Assembly (NCBI GenBank): GCA_020912385.1
Contig: CP087211.1
Span: forward strand, 1,612,001 to 1,676,000
Reading direction: 5' to 3'
Source: Neofusicoccum parvum
Lineage: Eukaryota; Ascomycota; Dothideomycetes; Botryosphaeriales; Botryosphaeriaceae
DNA length: 64,000 nucleotides
The translations under genes and the position numbers were made by a program. The notes below the pieces were generated by a model. It saw only the letters and a program-made list of their open reading frames with translations, was not told the origin of the DNA and did not search any database. Positions 11,308-22,312 of the stretch are shown piece by piece (within the stretch, counting starts at the first letter, position 1; each line of letters begins with the position of its first letter).

Positions 11308-13274
11308 ATGGCCGAGCCCTCGCCCAAACGCCGCAGGACCTCCGCCGAGCCCGACGTCTCAGCAACTGGCGACTTCCGCCCGCGCAACGCCCTGCGTCGC
11401 ACGCCTCCGCGCCGGGCGTCCTGGCTGTCTCCAACGAAGGCCAGCCTTGCCCGCTTCAACCCCGAGATCCTATCCCGCCGCGCCTCCGCCGCCTCGGCAG
11501 CCGCCGAGCCAGCTGCTGGGCCCGCCGACCCGCCGACCCGCGGCCAGCGAGCGCTCTCGTACGTGCTGGGAGAGAGCCAGCAGCAGCCCGACCGCCCCGA
11601 CGCAGCGAACGCCCCGGCGCAGGGGCCCCCCGAAGGAGAACGCAGACATTCGATAGGCGGGCGCCTGCTGCCCAGCAGAGACGTCCTGCAGGCCGCGGCG
11701 GCGGACCAGCTGGCGCACGAGAGCGCGCAGGCGGAGAAGAGGACGACGTCCGCTGCCGACACCAACGACGACCTGCCCTCGCATCCGGCAGAGTCGCCGG
11801 CTGCAAGGCCGGATCTGCCGCCGCGGGAGGGCCTGTTCTCGTCGCCGAGCAAGAGGCCGAGGAGGAATAGGTCGCTCGGTCAGCGGTTGTCGTCGCCGTT
11901 CAAACCGCGCGAGTCGCCGCTGAGGTTGGAACCGCCGGCTTCTGCGGGTGTGGAGGAGTCCAGCCCGACGCCGAGGGAGCGGGTGCAGAGGTTGCCGCTG
12001 CCGGTCGGGGCTGGCGCGGCGGAGCAGACAGCGGCGCCTGTTGAGCCGAAGAAAGAAGTGGTGGATCCGAGGCTGAAGGAGAAAGAACGTCTTCAGAAAC
12101 AATTGCGGGAATTGCAAAAGGAGGTCAAACAGTATGAGCAAGAGATTGAGCGCAGCCGGAACGCTCCAGATGATGAGAACGTGGAGGATCTCTCTACATT
12201 AGTGTGAGTGCTCAAGTGAGCCCTCAATGGTGCCAATGCTAATAAATTACAGTTCTCTTGCCAACAAAGCTAACCCTACACCACCTATCACAAAGCCAGA
12301 GGCTCCGCCGCTGTCTTCTCTTCTGTCCGCCTTTCTACCTCTCGCCAGACCTATTCGCCCACCTACTCCGCCGTCTGATGAGTCGGAGAAGCCGTTGCCT
12401 TCTCACGAGCCTATCGAATTAGATGACCCGCTTCCCTATCTGCGACTGTTTACTTCATTCCACTGCAGCTCTGAGGTAGATGTAGCACAGGGTTCTGAAC
12501 ATCAAGTCCATTCCGTCAGCATGCGCTCTCCGTCCTCTCTACTCCATCTTGACTTCGACCTCACCGCGGATCCCGCTACCCAGAGTGTTCGGAAGTTGGA
12601 CGTACTCTCCATCTCGCCCTGGGCTACACACGAATTGGGCGCTTGGGTCACACAACGAGCCACAGAAAATGATGTTGGCGGAGTTTGCTGGGCGACGGAA
12701 TCGTATTACGACCTTGCCATCAAGCGTGCGAAGTGCTGGGCCCGTTGCTTCAGAGAATTTGGCCGTCTCCTCAACGACGATACGGAAGCAAAGGTGGCGA
12801 ATAACAGCACCAAAAAGACCAATAAGCGTAAAGGAGGTCAGCAAGATATGCCCACAAGCTCCAATCTGTTGGAGGACGAGGCCGAAGAAGTATCCGGCAT
12901 CGGCAATGACCTTACAACAACTAAAGAGCAAAATGAGCGCCCGATTACCAGGTCAGAATTGCTACGTGGCCTGGGCCGCGACCATATCATTCTGCGGAGT
13001 AAAGAGGTCCTTTTCAGGATCTCGTGGAACATTCAATTCGATTGGACAGGGGAGGCAGAGTCAATGATTAGGGCGGATGTGGCTCTGCCTAGTGTTTGTA
13101 AGTGCTCTCTGGAGGGCGACTTGGCGGTTGTTGCATGCTGAAAATATGTTTACAGGGCGCGAAGCGGATGATCGAGGCTCGCTGATGAAGATTCCTGCAG
13201 CTTTTGACAGGCTTGTTGCTGAAATGGGCATGTTTGAGAGTATTAAGGCTATGGTAGGCTTGCTATATGCTTGA
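11308..13274 (+). CDS. Kinetochore protein CENP-O/Mcm21 (Mal2) homologue
   Basis: Inner-kinetochore (COMA/CCAN) component linking centromeric nucleosomes to the outer kinetochore. Exons 11308-12203, 12253-13097 and 13156-13274 give 619 residues. Introns have clean GTGAGT and GTAAGT donors and GCTAAT branch sequence. The N-terminal ~260 residues are disordered, rich in SP/TP sites and basic KRRR-like signals (possible CDK targets). A coiled coil follows (~255-295, KEKERLQKQLRELQKEV). The C-terminal half has the CENP-O core: DPLPYLRLFTSF, then LLHLDFDLTADP, then LSISPWATHELGAW and the helix around SYYDLAIKRAKCW. The final exon closes with the short C-terminal helix. A 48-residue lysine/glutamate insert near 490-540 is variable in such proteins. 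Domain assignment is from recalled family pattern. Confidence 0.7.
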
Positions 13275-13623
13275 GCAAAGGCCAGCTTCTTTTCGCTGTT
13301 GTTGCCCGTTTATTAGAAGATACCCAAACTTGAGACTTTTGTGTTTTTTTCCAATTTTCATGATCAACTCTAGGTTTCCCCCTTCCGCCTCTCCCCCGTC
13401 CAAGACAAAAGAGCAGAGATATGTTTGACTTGACTGATGATTGAAGTCATGTCTCCCAAAGACTAAGACGCATCATGACGAGAGTATCAGGTACAGTGCA
13501 GGGGAATACAACCACCGACAAGACGAATAAACAAAACTGAGGGAAACAGCAGAAGTATGAAGCGCATTTCCGAAAGACTACATAGGTTGACAGACCTCGC
13601 ACAGTTGACCTGAGGGTATCCAA
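13275..13623. other. Intergenic between convergent genes
   Basis: Shared 3' space of the CENP-O gene and the first tandem-family gene. T-rich then A-rich, consistent with two 3' UTRs. Nothing else seen. Confidence 0.5.
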
Positions 13624-14898
13624 CTAGGCGGATTTGCCTTCATGGTCCGGGCTCGGCCACTCTCCCTCATTACCCCCGTTCTGGGGTTCGTCCAAAGCAT
13701 GGTTTTCTGGGACGGGCGAGGTCGAGGATTTACCTGTGTTGAAACTCTCCGGCGTGCCGTTACCCTTGCGGTGTTGCGTCCTCTTGTGGCGCTTTTGAGT
13801 CGGGTCAGCCCTGCTGGCCGCGTACGGGATGTGCTGGTCAACATCACGCTCATGATAAGGTCCAGCGCGATGGCGAGCCGAAGGGCCAGGCCGGGGTCTT
13901 GTGGTGTCTCTTCGGATTCCCGGCTCCTCGTGCGGATCTTCCCAGGTGTCTTCGGGCCCGCCCAGCTGGAGGTGCCTTCGATCAAGACGCTCGCCATCGG
14001 AGCCCAAGGATTCATCGTCGATACGGCCGCCGGGCCGGTAGACGTTCCTCTCGATTTCCATGCGGCTGAGCAGCTCGTAAGGGGCGCCGTAGTAGCGCAT
14101 ACCGATGGGCGCCTGGATGCCCTGGGGCACGTGGACCCATTCGCCGCCGCCGTCGGGGCCGCCCATGCTGTGCATAGTGGCGTAGGCGCCCTTCTCGTCG
14201 AGGGCGAGGTCCTGGCCCTGGGCCTTCTTGAGCACCTTGCTGCGGTAGTCCGGGCCGTACCGGCGCACCATGGCGCCCTCGACCTGGCTCCGCAGCTGGG
14301 TCAGCAGCGCGTTCTGCACGTCCCACCGCGGCGTGCGCCGGTACGGCTCCCACGCGTGCCGCACCTCGGCGCTCATCTCCGCCCGCCAGAGCGTGACCGT
14401 CATGCCGCCGTCGCCCTCGCCGACGATCGGCACCGCCGCCGCCCCGCCAAACAGCCCGCCGCCGCCCCGCCGCGCCCACTGGATGTCGCAGCAGAAGCGG
14501 GCGTAGCGCTTGGGCTTGCCGCCGTACTTGCCGCCGTTGTTGCCGGCGTCGAGGGCGGCGGCGGTGGCGCCGTCGAGCACCTCCTTGACGTAGAAGTGGA
14601 AGGCGATCTTGCCCTTGGGCCAGATGATGTTGACGAATGCTGGGCCGGGATGCGTCAGCGCTGGGGTTGCTGTGCTGCGTGTCTCTTTCGAGATTGCTGG
14701 GAGCGGTGGATGAAGCCAGGAGCTTACTTTTGATTTCACGGACCAGCTCTCGCCGGCGGTTCTTGTCAGAGATTGCGAAGCCGGCAAAGGACGCCAGCAT
14801 GTTGGCTCCCGCGTGCACGACATAGGAGCAGCTGTTGGCGAGCACGTCAGCAAGTGCTGGCTTCCTGGCCTGTTGCACGGCTCGATTGCTTACCCCAT
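13624..14898 (-). CDS. Tandem-family protein A (divergent member, long tail)
   Basis: Function unknown. Exons (minus) 14898-14894 (only ATG GG), 14831-14728 and 14639-13624 give 374 residues. The first intron (62 nt) has a GCTGAC branch; the second is 88 nt. Starting here explains why the open frame that runs up to 15100 has no ATG. The N-terminus reads MGCSYVVHAG, followed by a hydrophobic stretch. The core has FVNIIWPKGKIAFHFYV and then VTLWRAEMSAE...TPRWDVQNALLTQL...RYGPDYRSKVLKK. Its spacing matches the three downstream paralogues (P-x-W, helix, then [FY]G-x-x-[FY]). Residues ~250-374 are a charged, disordered tail unique to this copy. Exon structure and both intron phases are shared with the next three genes, which is the strongest evidence that it belongs to the family. 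Confidence 0.65.
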
Positions 14899-15864
14899 GG
14901 TGGCTTGTCGGTGGTGGGCGCGTCGGCGGCGTGGGAGAGGAGAATTCTTCAGGCGCTGGCTTAACAGCGAATATGTGGTCGAAGCTGAAGTCGGTGATGA
15001 GCACACCGGTTGCGGGAGGAGGCTGGCTCGGAGGTTTATATGATAGCTTCGCTCCCAAGGGCGGCGTCTTTGTTGACTTGAGAGTCCTCTGGATCCTCAA
15101 CTATCCGATGACGCACCGGGGACTTTTGCTATCTACTAAGCGTGATGATCTGAAACGGACTACGCCGTGCCTGGCATTGTATCACGCAATCCACGGTTCT
15201 CCCGATACTCCATTGGGATGTCTCCCAAGGGTTGAGGCCAGGAACCCCGCACAGTTTTGTTATATTTAGAAGATATTCTGATGTTTCTTTACGTATTTGC
15301 ATTGTGGAGCTGGACGGGATTAGAAAAGGGGCCCATCGAATCTGGTTCAACGGTCCGCGGAAACACCGCCCCAGGCCCAACAAATCCTCTGTATGTCCCT
15401 GAATTTAAGCCCCTGCACACTTCAAACCCCGAATTGCAAACAGTGGGAGCTTTGATGCTTTGAATAAACCTCCCATTCCGTGGTCCCAAATCCGAGCTGA
15501 GGCTCAGTCTCAGCCAACATCAACGATTCGTGCACCAGTCCAGGCCTCTGACCTCGCCAGACAGGAGGGCCAGGATTGGACTGCGAAATCTGATGCTACC
15601 GGGTTATTGGGCCGGATTTCTCAGCAGTGCTCGGAACACTTGCGTCATGCAGTCTGACGTTTTCTTTACTCTCGTCATTTGGGCTGTCGGGAAAAATTTC
15701 CGGTCTGAGAGGGAGAGTAGAGTGATGAATCCTCAACATCCCCAACGCGCTACTATGCTGTATTGAGGGATTTTTGCTCTTTGATAGCTCAGGTGTCCTC
15801 TGCTTCGAAAGCTCTGCACTCCTCCACCTACCACTGCGATCTACTTACTTTATGTCAAACTCCC
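14899..15864. other. Intergenic within the tandem array, with TATA-like element
   Basis: Upstream space of protein A and 3' space of protein B. On the minus strand CATATAAAC (15034-15042) sits about 136 nt before the protein A start and could be its TATA box. No further coding sequence is supported; frames here lack splice logic or similarity to the family. Confidence 0.45.
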
Positions 15865-16677
15865 TCACAACAAAACGATATCCTCTATCTGTTCGTGATC
15901 ATACAGCACGTCAGACTCGGAGAAGGGGGTTGAGGAAGATAAAGAGTCATTGCTCCCATCATGCTCTGTTTCCAAGCCTTCATCGTCGCCGCAAACGTGC
16001 TTGTCCTTCGGATCCTTGGTGTAGTTGACACTTTCCAAAGCCAAATTCTTGTAACCGTTGCCAAAGACGTCCAACATTTTCGCTTCAATCTCATGCAGCA
16101 GTTCCTCCAAAAGCTCCACTTTTGCCCACATCGGCACTTCCGACCTCATGTCACCAACGTGGTCGGCACAGTATTCACTGCGCATTTCACAAAGCGTGAC
16201 CTGCCTGTCAAACTCTATCCTCTCCAGTTCAACGTCACCACCGGTTTTGTTGAATAGCGACTCTCCGCACGTTTCGAATTTGCTTGATTTGCAATCCGAT
16301 CCACCCTCGATGTGGATTGTGGTAGGCCGCTGAGCACGCGCTTCGATGCGCATGAGTCTGGCCGAGTACACACGCGTGTACAAGGAGGATTTCTCGGTCT
16401 CGAGAGAGTATCTATGGGAATTGTAGTGCGTCTCTCGCTTGAATTCAGGGGCACCGCTGATCAGAATGCTAAAGGGACCGCCTGGCGGGTAGAGCATGCT
16501 CGCGTAAGCTGTCTCTCGGGTGAGTACTCCTGAACACTTGCTGTAGAACTGCAGAGGTTTCTTACTGCAGATCTCATTTCTGAGAATCTGCTCGCGTTCC
16601 CTCAGAGCGGAAACTTTATTGCTGCTGATGTGTCAGTTAAGTTCATTCAAGTTTGACGGAGAAGTCCTTTACCCCAT
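15865..16677 (-). CDS. Tandem-family protein B
   Basis: Function unknown. Exons (minus) 16677-16673 (ATG GG), 16624-16566 and 16508-15865 give 235 residues. Intron 1 has donor GTAAAG and a CTTAAC branch. Intron 2 is GTAAGA with a TACTCAC branch and GACAG acceptor. Intron 1 ends in a tandem acceptor (CAGCAG), so the protein starts MGSNKVSALR or MGNKVSALR. The core is TYASMLYPPGGPFSILISG, a ~80-residue variable part, and VTLCEMRSEY...VPMWAKVELLEELLHEIEAKM...GNGYKNLALESV. The tail is acidic (Asp/Glu/Ser). The short form fits the N-myristoylation pattern G-x-x-x-S. There are no membrane segments or signal peptide, so a cytosolic or lipid-anchored location is likely. Confidence 0.65.
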
Positions 16678-17177
16678 TTCGATCCTTGAGCAAAGTTCTG
16701 ATAGCACCTGTGCTTTCAGTGGTGAAAGGAAGAAGAAAAACAATTCTTTAACGGAATATATATACGCGGGTGTTGCCTGACTCAAGGATGCTACCACGGT
16801 TGTGTTGTAAGTTCAGACCCTTGAGTATTAGGCAACCGTAGCTTTTAACGTTCCAACACTTCGGGCGCGCCACAGTGGGCCGCAGAAGAAATGGCACTAC
16901 AGAAGTGTTGTAGCAAGATATACACTACTCCCAACCCGCTGGAGCCCCGAGAGGGGGCACTATAGACACTCTGAGCAAACGAAGTAATCGGACGTGATCC
17001 GTCCTATTGCCCCTTTTTCACAGGGATGCTCCAGCCGACAGAACGCGTATAGCGGGAGTCTCATGGAGAGTTGATCAAACTTGGAACTGAAATTTCTATG
17101 TTTACATGCTTTCCCCGAAACTTGCAAGAAATTTAGCACCAAATTCTGCCCTGGTCCCATAATCCCAGATACACATC
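16678..17177. other. Intergenic within the tandem array, TATA box of gene B
   Basis: On the minus strand TATATATA (about 16757-16765) lies ~80 nt upstream of the gene B ATG and is the clearest TATA box of the array. The rest holds the 3' flank of gene C. Nothing else seen. Confidence 0.5.
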
Positions 17178-17858
17178 CTACGCTGCATACGACGGCAGCT
17201 TCTCGAAGCCTCCACCACCACTCTTCCCCAAACCTGCGAATCTACTCATCCTGCTTCTGGAATACGCCGACTCCTTTTTTTCCGCATCCGCACTCTCATT
17301 CTCGGCGGCAGCGTGCATACAACGTTCCAGGACCAGCTTCCTGAACTCACTCCCGAATTTCTTCTCCATGTCCTCCACAACCACCTTCTTCAGCGTCTCA
17401 AGCGGAAACACCTTTGCCCAGGCCGGGACCGAACCCCTCAAATCGCTGCCCCAAGCTGAGTAGGTCGTCCGCACTTCGTATAACGTGACGCGGGCGTTGA
17501 CGTTGGGTGCGACGAAGGCGAGTTGCGTGAGAACACCTCGTCGGCCGCGGACAGTATAACAATCGTCATAACAGGGATATGCGCACACCTGCACCCTTTT
17601 GCGCTCAAGAACCTCGTAGTTTTCGGCGCCAGAAATGAAGATCTCGAAGGAACCGCCGTCGGAATGGAGCACGCGCGCGTAGGCTTGCGAAGGGCTCGGA
17701 TCAGTACAGAACGTTGAAACCGCTTGCTCGAGCTGTGCATCCCTACTGATTATCTCTTCTTCCAGCGCATGGCGGCGAGCCCTGCAAATCCTACTTTGCG
17801 AATATCTGCGGCGTCCGTAAGCAACGTGGGTTAGTGATAGAAGAAAGACTTACCCCAT
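17178..17858 (-). CDS. Tandem-family protein C
   Basis: Function unknown. Exons (minus) 17858-17854 (ATG GG), 17805-17747 and 17683-17178 give 189 residues. The second exon is 59 nt, the same length as in gene B. Intron 1 has GTAAGT with a CACTAAC branch; intron 2 has an AAG acceptor. The product starts MGYSQSRICRARRHALEEEI and continues TYARVLHSDGGSFEIFISG. The conserved C-terminal part is VTLYEVRTTYSAWGSDLRG, VPAWAKVFPLETLKK, then KKFGSEFRKLVLE, ending in a short basic/Gly-rich tail. This is the most regular member and the best query for finding relatives. Tyr at position 2 makes myristoylation less likely than in B and D. Confidence 0.65.
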
Positions 17859-18315
17859 CGTCAGCGAGGTCACAGCAGCGTCTAAGATCGGGGTGGGTTT
17901 GCTAAGTCTACGTGAGAGAAGGCAGCAGCAGCAAAGAAAAGACAGCTTTATGTTGAAGAATAATAAGAAGAAGAGCGAAGTTTGGTACTGTAAAAGCACC
18001 GAACCGGGACGGACCAAGGTTGGTCGTCTCCGTTAGACCACGAGCGAAAACACCTACGTGACCCTCTCACTCCCCACCACCACTATATCTGAGTACCGTT
18101 GACTCGCTCAGCCACTCCGGTATACCGGCAGCGGCCCGGCCTGTTCTTCGCCCGGTTCTCCCAGCCGCTTCTCATTCCCGCACTTTCCATCCTCCCCTTC
18201 CACGGTCTCCGTCCCCTCACCAGCCCCGACCTTCCTCTTCCACTCAACCTCGAACCCCGTGAACCGGAACTCACACCACCACGAGCACCAACAGCCCGGC
18301 CCCCACGCCGCGCAC
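17859..18315. other. Intergenic within the tandem array
   Basis: Holds the promoter of gene C, including a weak TATA-like ACATAAAGC (minus strand, ~17946-17954, about 90 nt upstream), and the 3' flank of gene D. GC content rises sharply towards 18315. Nothing else seen. Confidence 0.4.
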
Positions 18316-18949
18316 TCAGGCTTCCCAGCACCCGCACCACCGCACCGCCCCCCCTCCCGCCCCCCTCCACCCTCCCCACCCCGCCAGCACCCCCTCCGCC
18401 CTCCGCCTGACCTCCCCCCTCAGCCTCTCCAGCACGTCAATCTGCACGGCCTCCGGCGCCGCGTCACCCACACGCCTTTTGCCGGCTGCGTACGTGCTCT
18501 CGACCTCCGCGAGCGCGATGCGTCCTCGCCGGATGCGCGGCCCCTTCATCCCGGCGGGGCGACCTCTGCGGCCGTCGTCGGCACGGCGGTTTGCACGCAC
18601 TGCCTGCGTCCTCGCCGGGGCCGTGACGAGCGCGAGCTGCGCCGAGACTCTGCGGCGGCGGGCGGCGTCGTCGGTGCTGTTGTGTTTGGACGGCGGCGGC
18701 GGCGGCGGGCCGGTGGTGATGAGGAGGTCGAACGTGGCGCCCGGGTGGAGGAGGCGGGCGTGCGCTGCGGTTTCGGACTGAGCATGTCGGGGGAGGGTTG
18801 CGTTGGGGTGGGGGGGATCGATGCTTACTGAGGATCTCGGCTCTGAGGGCGCGGATGCGGAGGGCGGACTGGGAGGACCTGGGATGCGGTGCGGTGAGTA
18901 CATGCTCAGCCTGGTGATGCCTGGATATGGGAAGGAGGACTCACCCCAT
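18316..18949 (-). CDS. Tandem-family protein D (GC-rich, degenerate core)
   Basis: Function unknown. Exons (minus) 18949-18945 (ATG GG), 18878-18829 and 18764-18316 give 167 residues. Splicing is inferred from the paralogues: it restores MGSSQSALRIRALRAEILTH, matching gene C, where the unspliced frame reads unrelated Pro/Ser sequence. The core is ARLLHPGATFDLLITTG and RIALAEVESTYAAG...VQIDVLERLRGEV. The conserved VP-x-WAK element is eroded, and Arg/Gly-rich stretches replace the middle. Position-specific GC content is far higher than in B and C. The N-terminus G-S-S-Q-S-A is a textbook myristoylation pattern. It could be a diverged functional copy or one under relaxed constraint. A TATA-like CATAAATACC lies ~70 nt upstream. 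Confidence 0.55.
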
Positions 18950-19389
18950 GATGGTGACGGTCTTGGTTTTCTTGTGGTTCAGTTGACGCGGAAGGCAGCG
19001 CAGCAAAGAGGCTGGTATTTATGGGGAGAGAATGTGGATATGGAATGACGAAACACTGCGTTCTGGTAGCCTGAAATTGGTCCAATACCAGTCTTCAGCA
19101 CCTCTCTATAGCTTTATAGCTCGGTGAAACAAACCGGAAACAATCAAAGTCAGGCTATTCTGGACCGGTGAGTGCGCTGGCTAACGTGAGAAGAGGGGCT
19201 TGGCGTAAGATTCTGGTCCTCAACCTGCCAGCCTCGTAGAGAACACCAAGGTAGAGAACGATAGCTTCCGTACACCGTTAGATCGTTATATTTACACAGC
19301 ATGTTGACCAAAAATCCTCTATTTATACAAGAGATCCCGTCCAACAAACCTAAATTATCGTCCTAATTTTTCTCCCCTTTCACATCCTC
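18950..19389. other. Intergenic
   Basis: Promoter of gene D and 3' flank of the transporter gene. AT-rich in its right half. Nothing further seen. Confidence 0.45.
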
Positions 19390-20917
19390 CTACGCCTTTT
19401 GCATTAACGAGAACCCGAACTTGTACACCCTCGCCGCCAGCACCGACAACGACCCGCCTATCGTCACGATCCCGCCATACAGCCATAGCGACGTGAAGCC
19501 GTGCTTGCTCTGGATCGCACCACCAATCGGCGTACCAATCAGAATGCCAATGGCGATGCACGAGAAGGCCATGCCCATGCGCGTGCCGATCTTTCCGCGG
19601 TCGGGCGACAGCAAGACCAAAATCGGTGGCGGCAGGGAGACGAAGGTCCCGCTGAAGAAGCCGTACAGCACGCAGAAGACGACGAGACCACCCAGGTTTG
19701 ACACAGGAATGAGGCAGAGGATGAGGATGCCGGAGAGCATGGCACAGGGGGTGATGGTGTTGAAGCGGCCGATGCGGTCGGCCAGCATGTTTGGGAAGAT
19801 GCGGCCGAAGGTGGACGACGCGTTCATGATGGACAGCATGTAGAAGGCCAGGTCCTTGCTGACGATGCTCTTGTCGATGGCGTACAGCTGGATGTAGAAG
19901 AACGGCGTGTACAGCCCCATGAACACGATCATGGCGCCCAGGATGAACAGCACGTACGGCGGCTCCTTGAACGCCGGTAGGTCCAGTATCTTGCGGCGCG
20001 AGGCAGGCAGCACGCGCACTTTCATGCACACATTCGGCACGAGGAGCGTGGCTAGGGCGATGAAGCCGATGATGCGGCACGTCCAGGGGAAGCCGATGGG
20101 CTCGATCAGGCGGTGCAGCATGATGGGGTAGATGACGCCGCCGATGCTGCTGCCGGCGGCGGCGATGCCGGTGGCGGTGGCGAGGCGGGTGGTGAAGTAG
20201 GTGCTGAGAATGGCCACGCTGGGGACGAACAGGCAGCCGGTGCCTGCGCCGATGCAGAAGGCCTGGGCCAGGAGGACCTGCCAGTACTCGGTGCAGAGAC
20301 TGAGCATCATCTGGCCGAAGACGACGAGGAAGGAGCCGACGACAAGCAGGTGGCGGAAGTAGCCTGCGTCGTAGATAGGGCCTGTCATGGCGCCGACAAG
20401 CATGAGCAGGTAGGCCTGGATGGAGCCGATCCACGAGACTGAAGACGGGCTGGCATCCTTGAGCAGGTCGCTTTCGTAGTAGGTCTGGTAGCTCCCGAAG
20501 GAGTTGACGATGCCCCTGGTCTGTGGGTTAGCAAATATGCTTAAACAAGATGCCTGCCCGTGTCATCGATCGCCGACACGCAAGGCTTAGCGACTGCCAA
20601 CTGGCATCGCAGCCCGTCACTCACCAGGAGTTGAAGAACAAAAAGAAAGCACCCAGGACCTGCAGCCACGCCAACAGACCTCCATTCGGCACGGACGAGA
20701 TGTTGTTGATCGAGTGCTTCGACTTCCTCGACGCCGTCTTCTCCAGCGGCCTGTGCGCCTCGTCTGTCGCGGCGGCGGCGGCTCTCGCATTGGCGGCGGC
20801 GTCGATGTCCGTCTCCGACAGCTCCTGCAGCGTCTGGTCCTTCTTCTCCGGGTCCGTGTCGGGCGCCGAGGCCGCAGACGAGACGGTCGACTCGGCGCGC
20901 TCAATGTCGTCGCGCAT
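19390..20917 (-). CDS. MFS transporter, monocarboxylate-porter (MCT/Mch) type
   Basis: Plasma- or vacuolar-membrane carrier of the major facilitator superfamily. Exons (minus) 20917-20625 and 20515-19390 give 472 residues; the join reads FNSW-GIVNSFGSYQTYY. The first ~75 residues are a hydrophilic Asp/Glu/Ala-rich cytosolic tail. NGGLLAWLQVLGAFFLFFNSWG starts TM1 in the form typical of fungal MCT-like proteins. Twelve hydrophobic segments can be followed, with the usual long central loop after TM6 (VRVLPASRRKILDLPAF). The conserved SIGGVIYP element is in TM5. Substrate is not predictable; many relatives do not carry monocarboxylates. No cluster partner suggests a pathway. Confidence 0.82.
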
Positions 20918-22312
20918 CTCTGGCTTTGCGCACTATGCGGCGCACGCACCCAGGGGATCGGATTGGGGCCGGGATGGTGGTTGCGTCTGTGGCGTTTATC
21001 TCCGTCGAAGACAGTGTGAGAGAAAAGGGCGAAGAAGCGGTGCCGGCAGGACAGAAAAGGAACTACGGCAGGCAGCCAAGCACCAGGAGGCCCGGGTACG
21101 GACGAAAGAAAAAAAGTTGGAGATCGTAAGAGTGCGGAATTGCGTCGCCACAAGGAGGCCCGGAGCAGGGCAAACGGCGCAGCACGGCCAGCAGGAGGCC
21201 CTGTCGCCTTTATGATGGCACCTTCTTCGGCTGCGGCTGTTCGTCTGGCGAGAGGAGACCCCTGCGCCCCGCGTTTTTTTATTCATCATCACCGCGCACA
21301 TCATGCGCCCGGGCGTTCGCGCTGTTTGGAAGGCGAGCACTTCCTTGCCCATTTGCCGATTTGCCGGCCCGCAGCCGCCTCTCCTCCTCATCCTCCTGCC
21401 CTCCCGCCATTGGTGCGTCTGAGGCGAGGGCCCGCGCGCTGCAGGCATGCTGCAGTACTCCGTATGTCCACCCTAATTCCGCCCAAGTGGATGCTGTGAA
21501 CAGCCGTGAGGTAAGCAAGCCCGGGTCGCGTCATCCCAACTTGCTTAAATCGACCTCCGTCACGCGCTGCCCTGGCTTGATCTCACCTCCACGCCTCTGC
21601 ATCCGTCAGCAGCGGAACGGGAGATTTTCAGGATGCTGCGAGCCACGCTCCCTCCGATCACGGCCTTGGTGACTCATAAGCCCACAGCTCTCTCCCCGCC
21701 GCCGTCACATCATCGCCCTCGTGCTTCGGCACAGTCGCGAGCAACGTAACTATATCGTGTTAGTTGATGCTGGTCTCGAGAAAGCCTATCCCTACAAGAA
21801 AAGAAAGAACATCGAGCTATCTCAGCCACCAACGTGCTGAAAGAAAAAAAAAGCCGGCCTGTAAGCATCGCCCAGGAAATAGCTAGTGGTGTGGTATACA
21901 AGTCGTCATGTCATGATTCTTTCCCCCCGACCATTCGTCCGTCTTGCCGTGTGCCGGAGAGCTGCACTTTTTTTCCTTTTCTGTCCGTAATCCGTCCATC
22001 CAACATGAGCAACCAGAATCCCTCCAGCCAGCAAGGAAATCCTCATCCACCCCTCCTATGTATCGTCCATCCAGATCCCCTGCCGTCAAAGGCCAACCAA
22101 TACCCTCGCTAAGTCCCTTCACGCGTGCTTAATGGAACTGGAAAAAGCCCTGCCAAATTACTCGTTTCGTGAATTGTGAAACTCGACCCAGGAAACCCCA
22201 CAGAACGCCCGCCACCCGCTATGCAAATGCCGTTATGCTTTTTTTCTTTTCCGACAAAGAGTACACATCAACAGCGAAAGAAGGAAATAAAAATGGGAAC
22301 TAGACGACGACG
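20918..22312. other. Intergenic, 1.4 kb
   Basis: Promoter of the transporter gene and 3' flank of the BTB-like gene. Open frames here (for example 20996-21448 minus) are GC shadows without domains. No RNA gene or repeat seen. Confidence 0.45.

Noticed and set aside
14899..15100. Upstream extension of tandem gene A to 15100
   Set aside because: The open frame there starts with TTG, is closed just upstream by TAG and contains a TATA-like element. The ATGGG micro-exon at 14898 explains the gene better.
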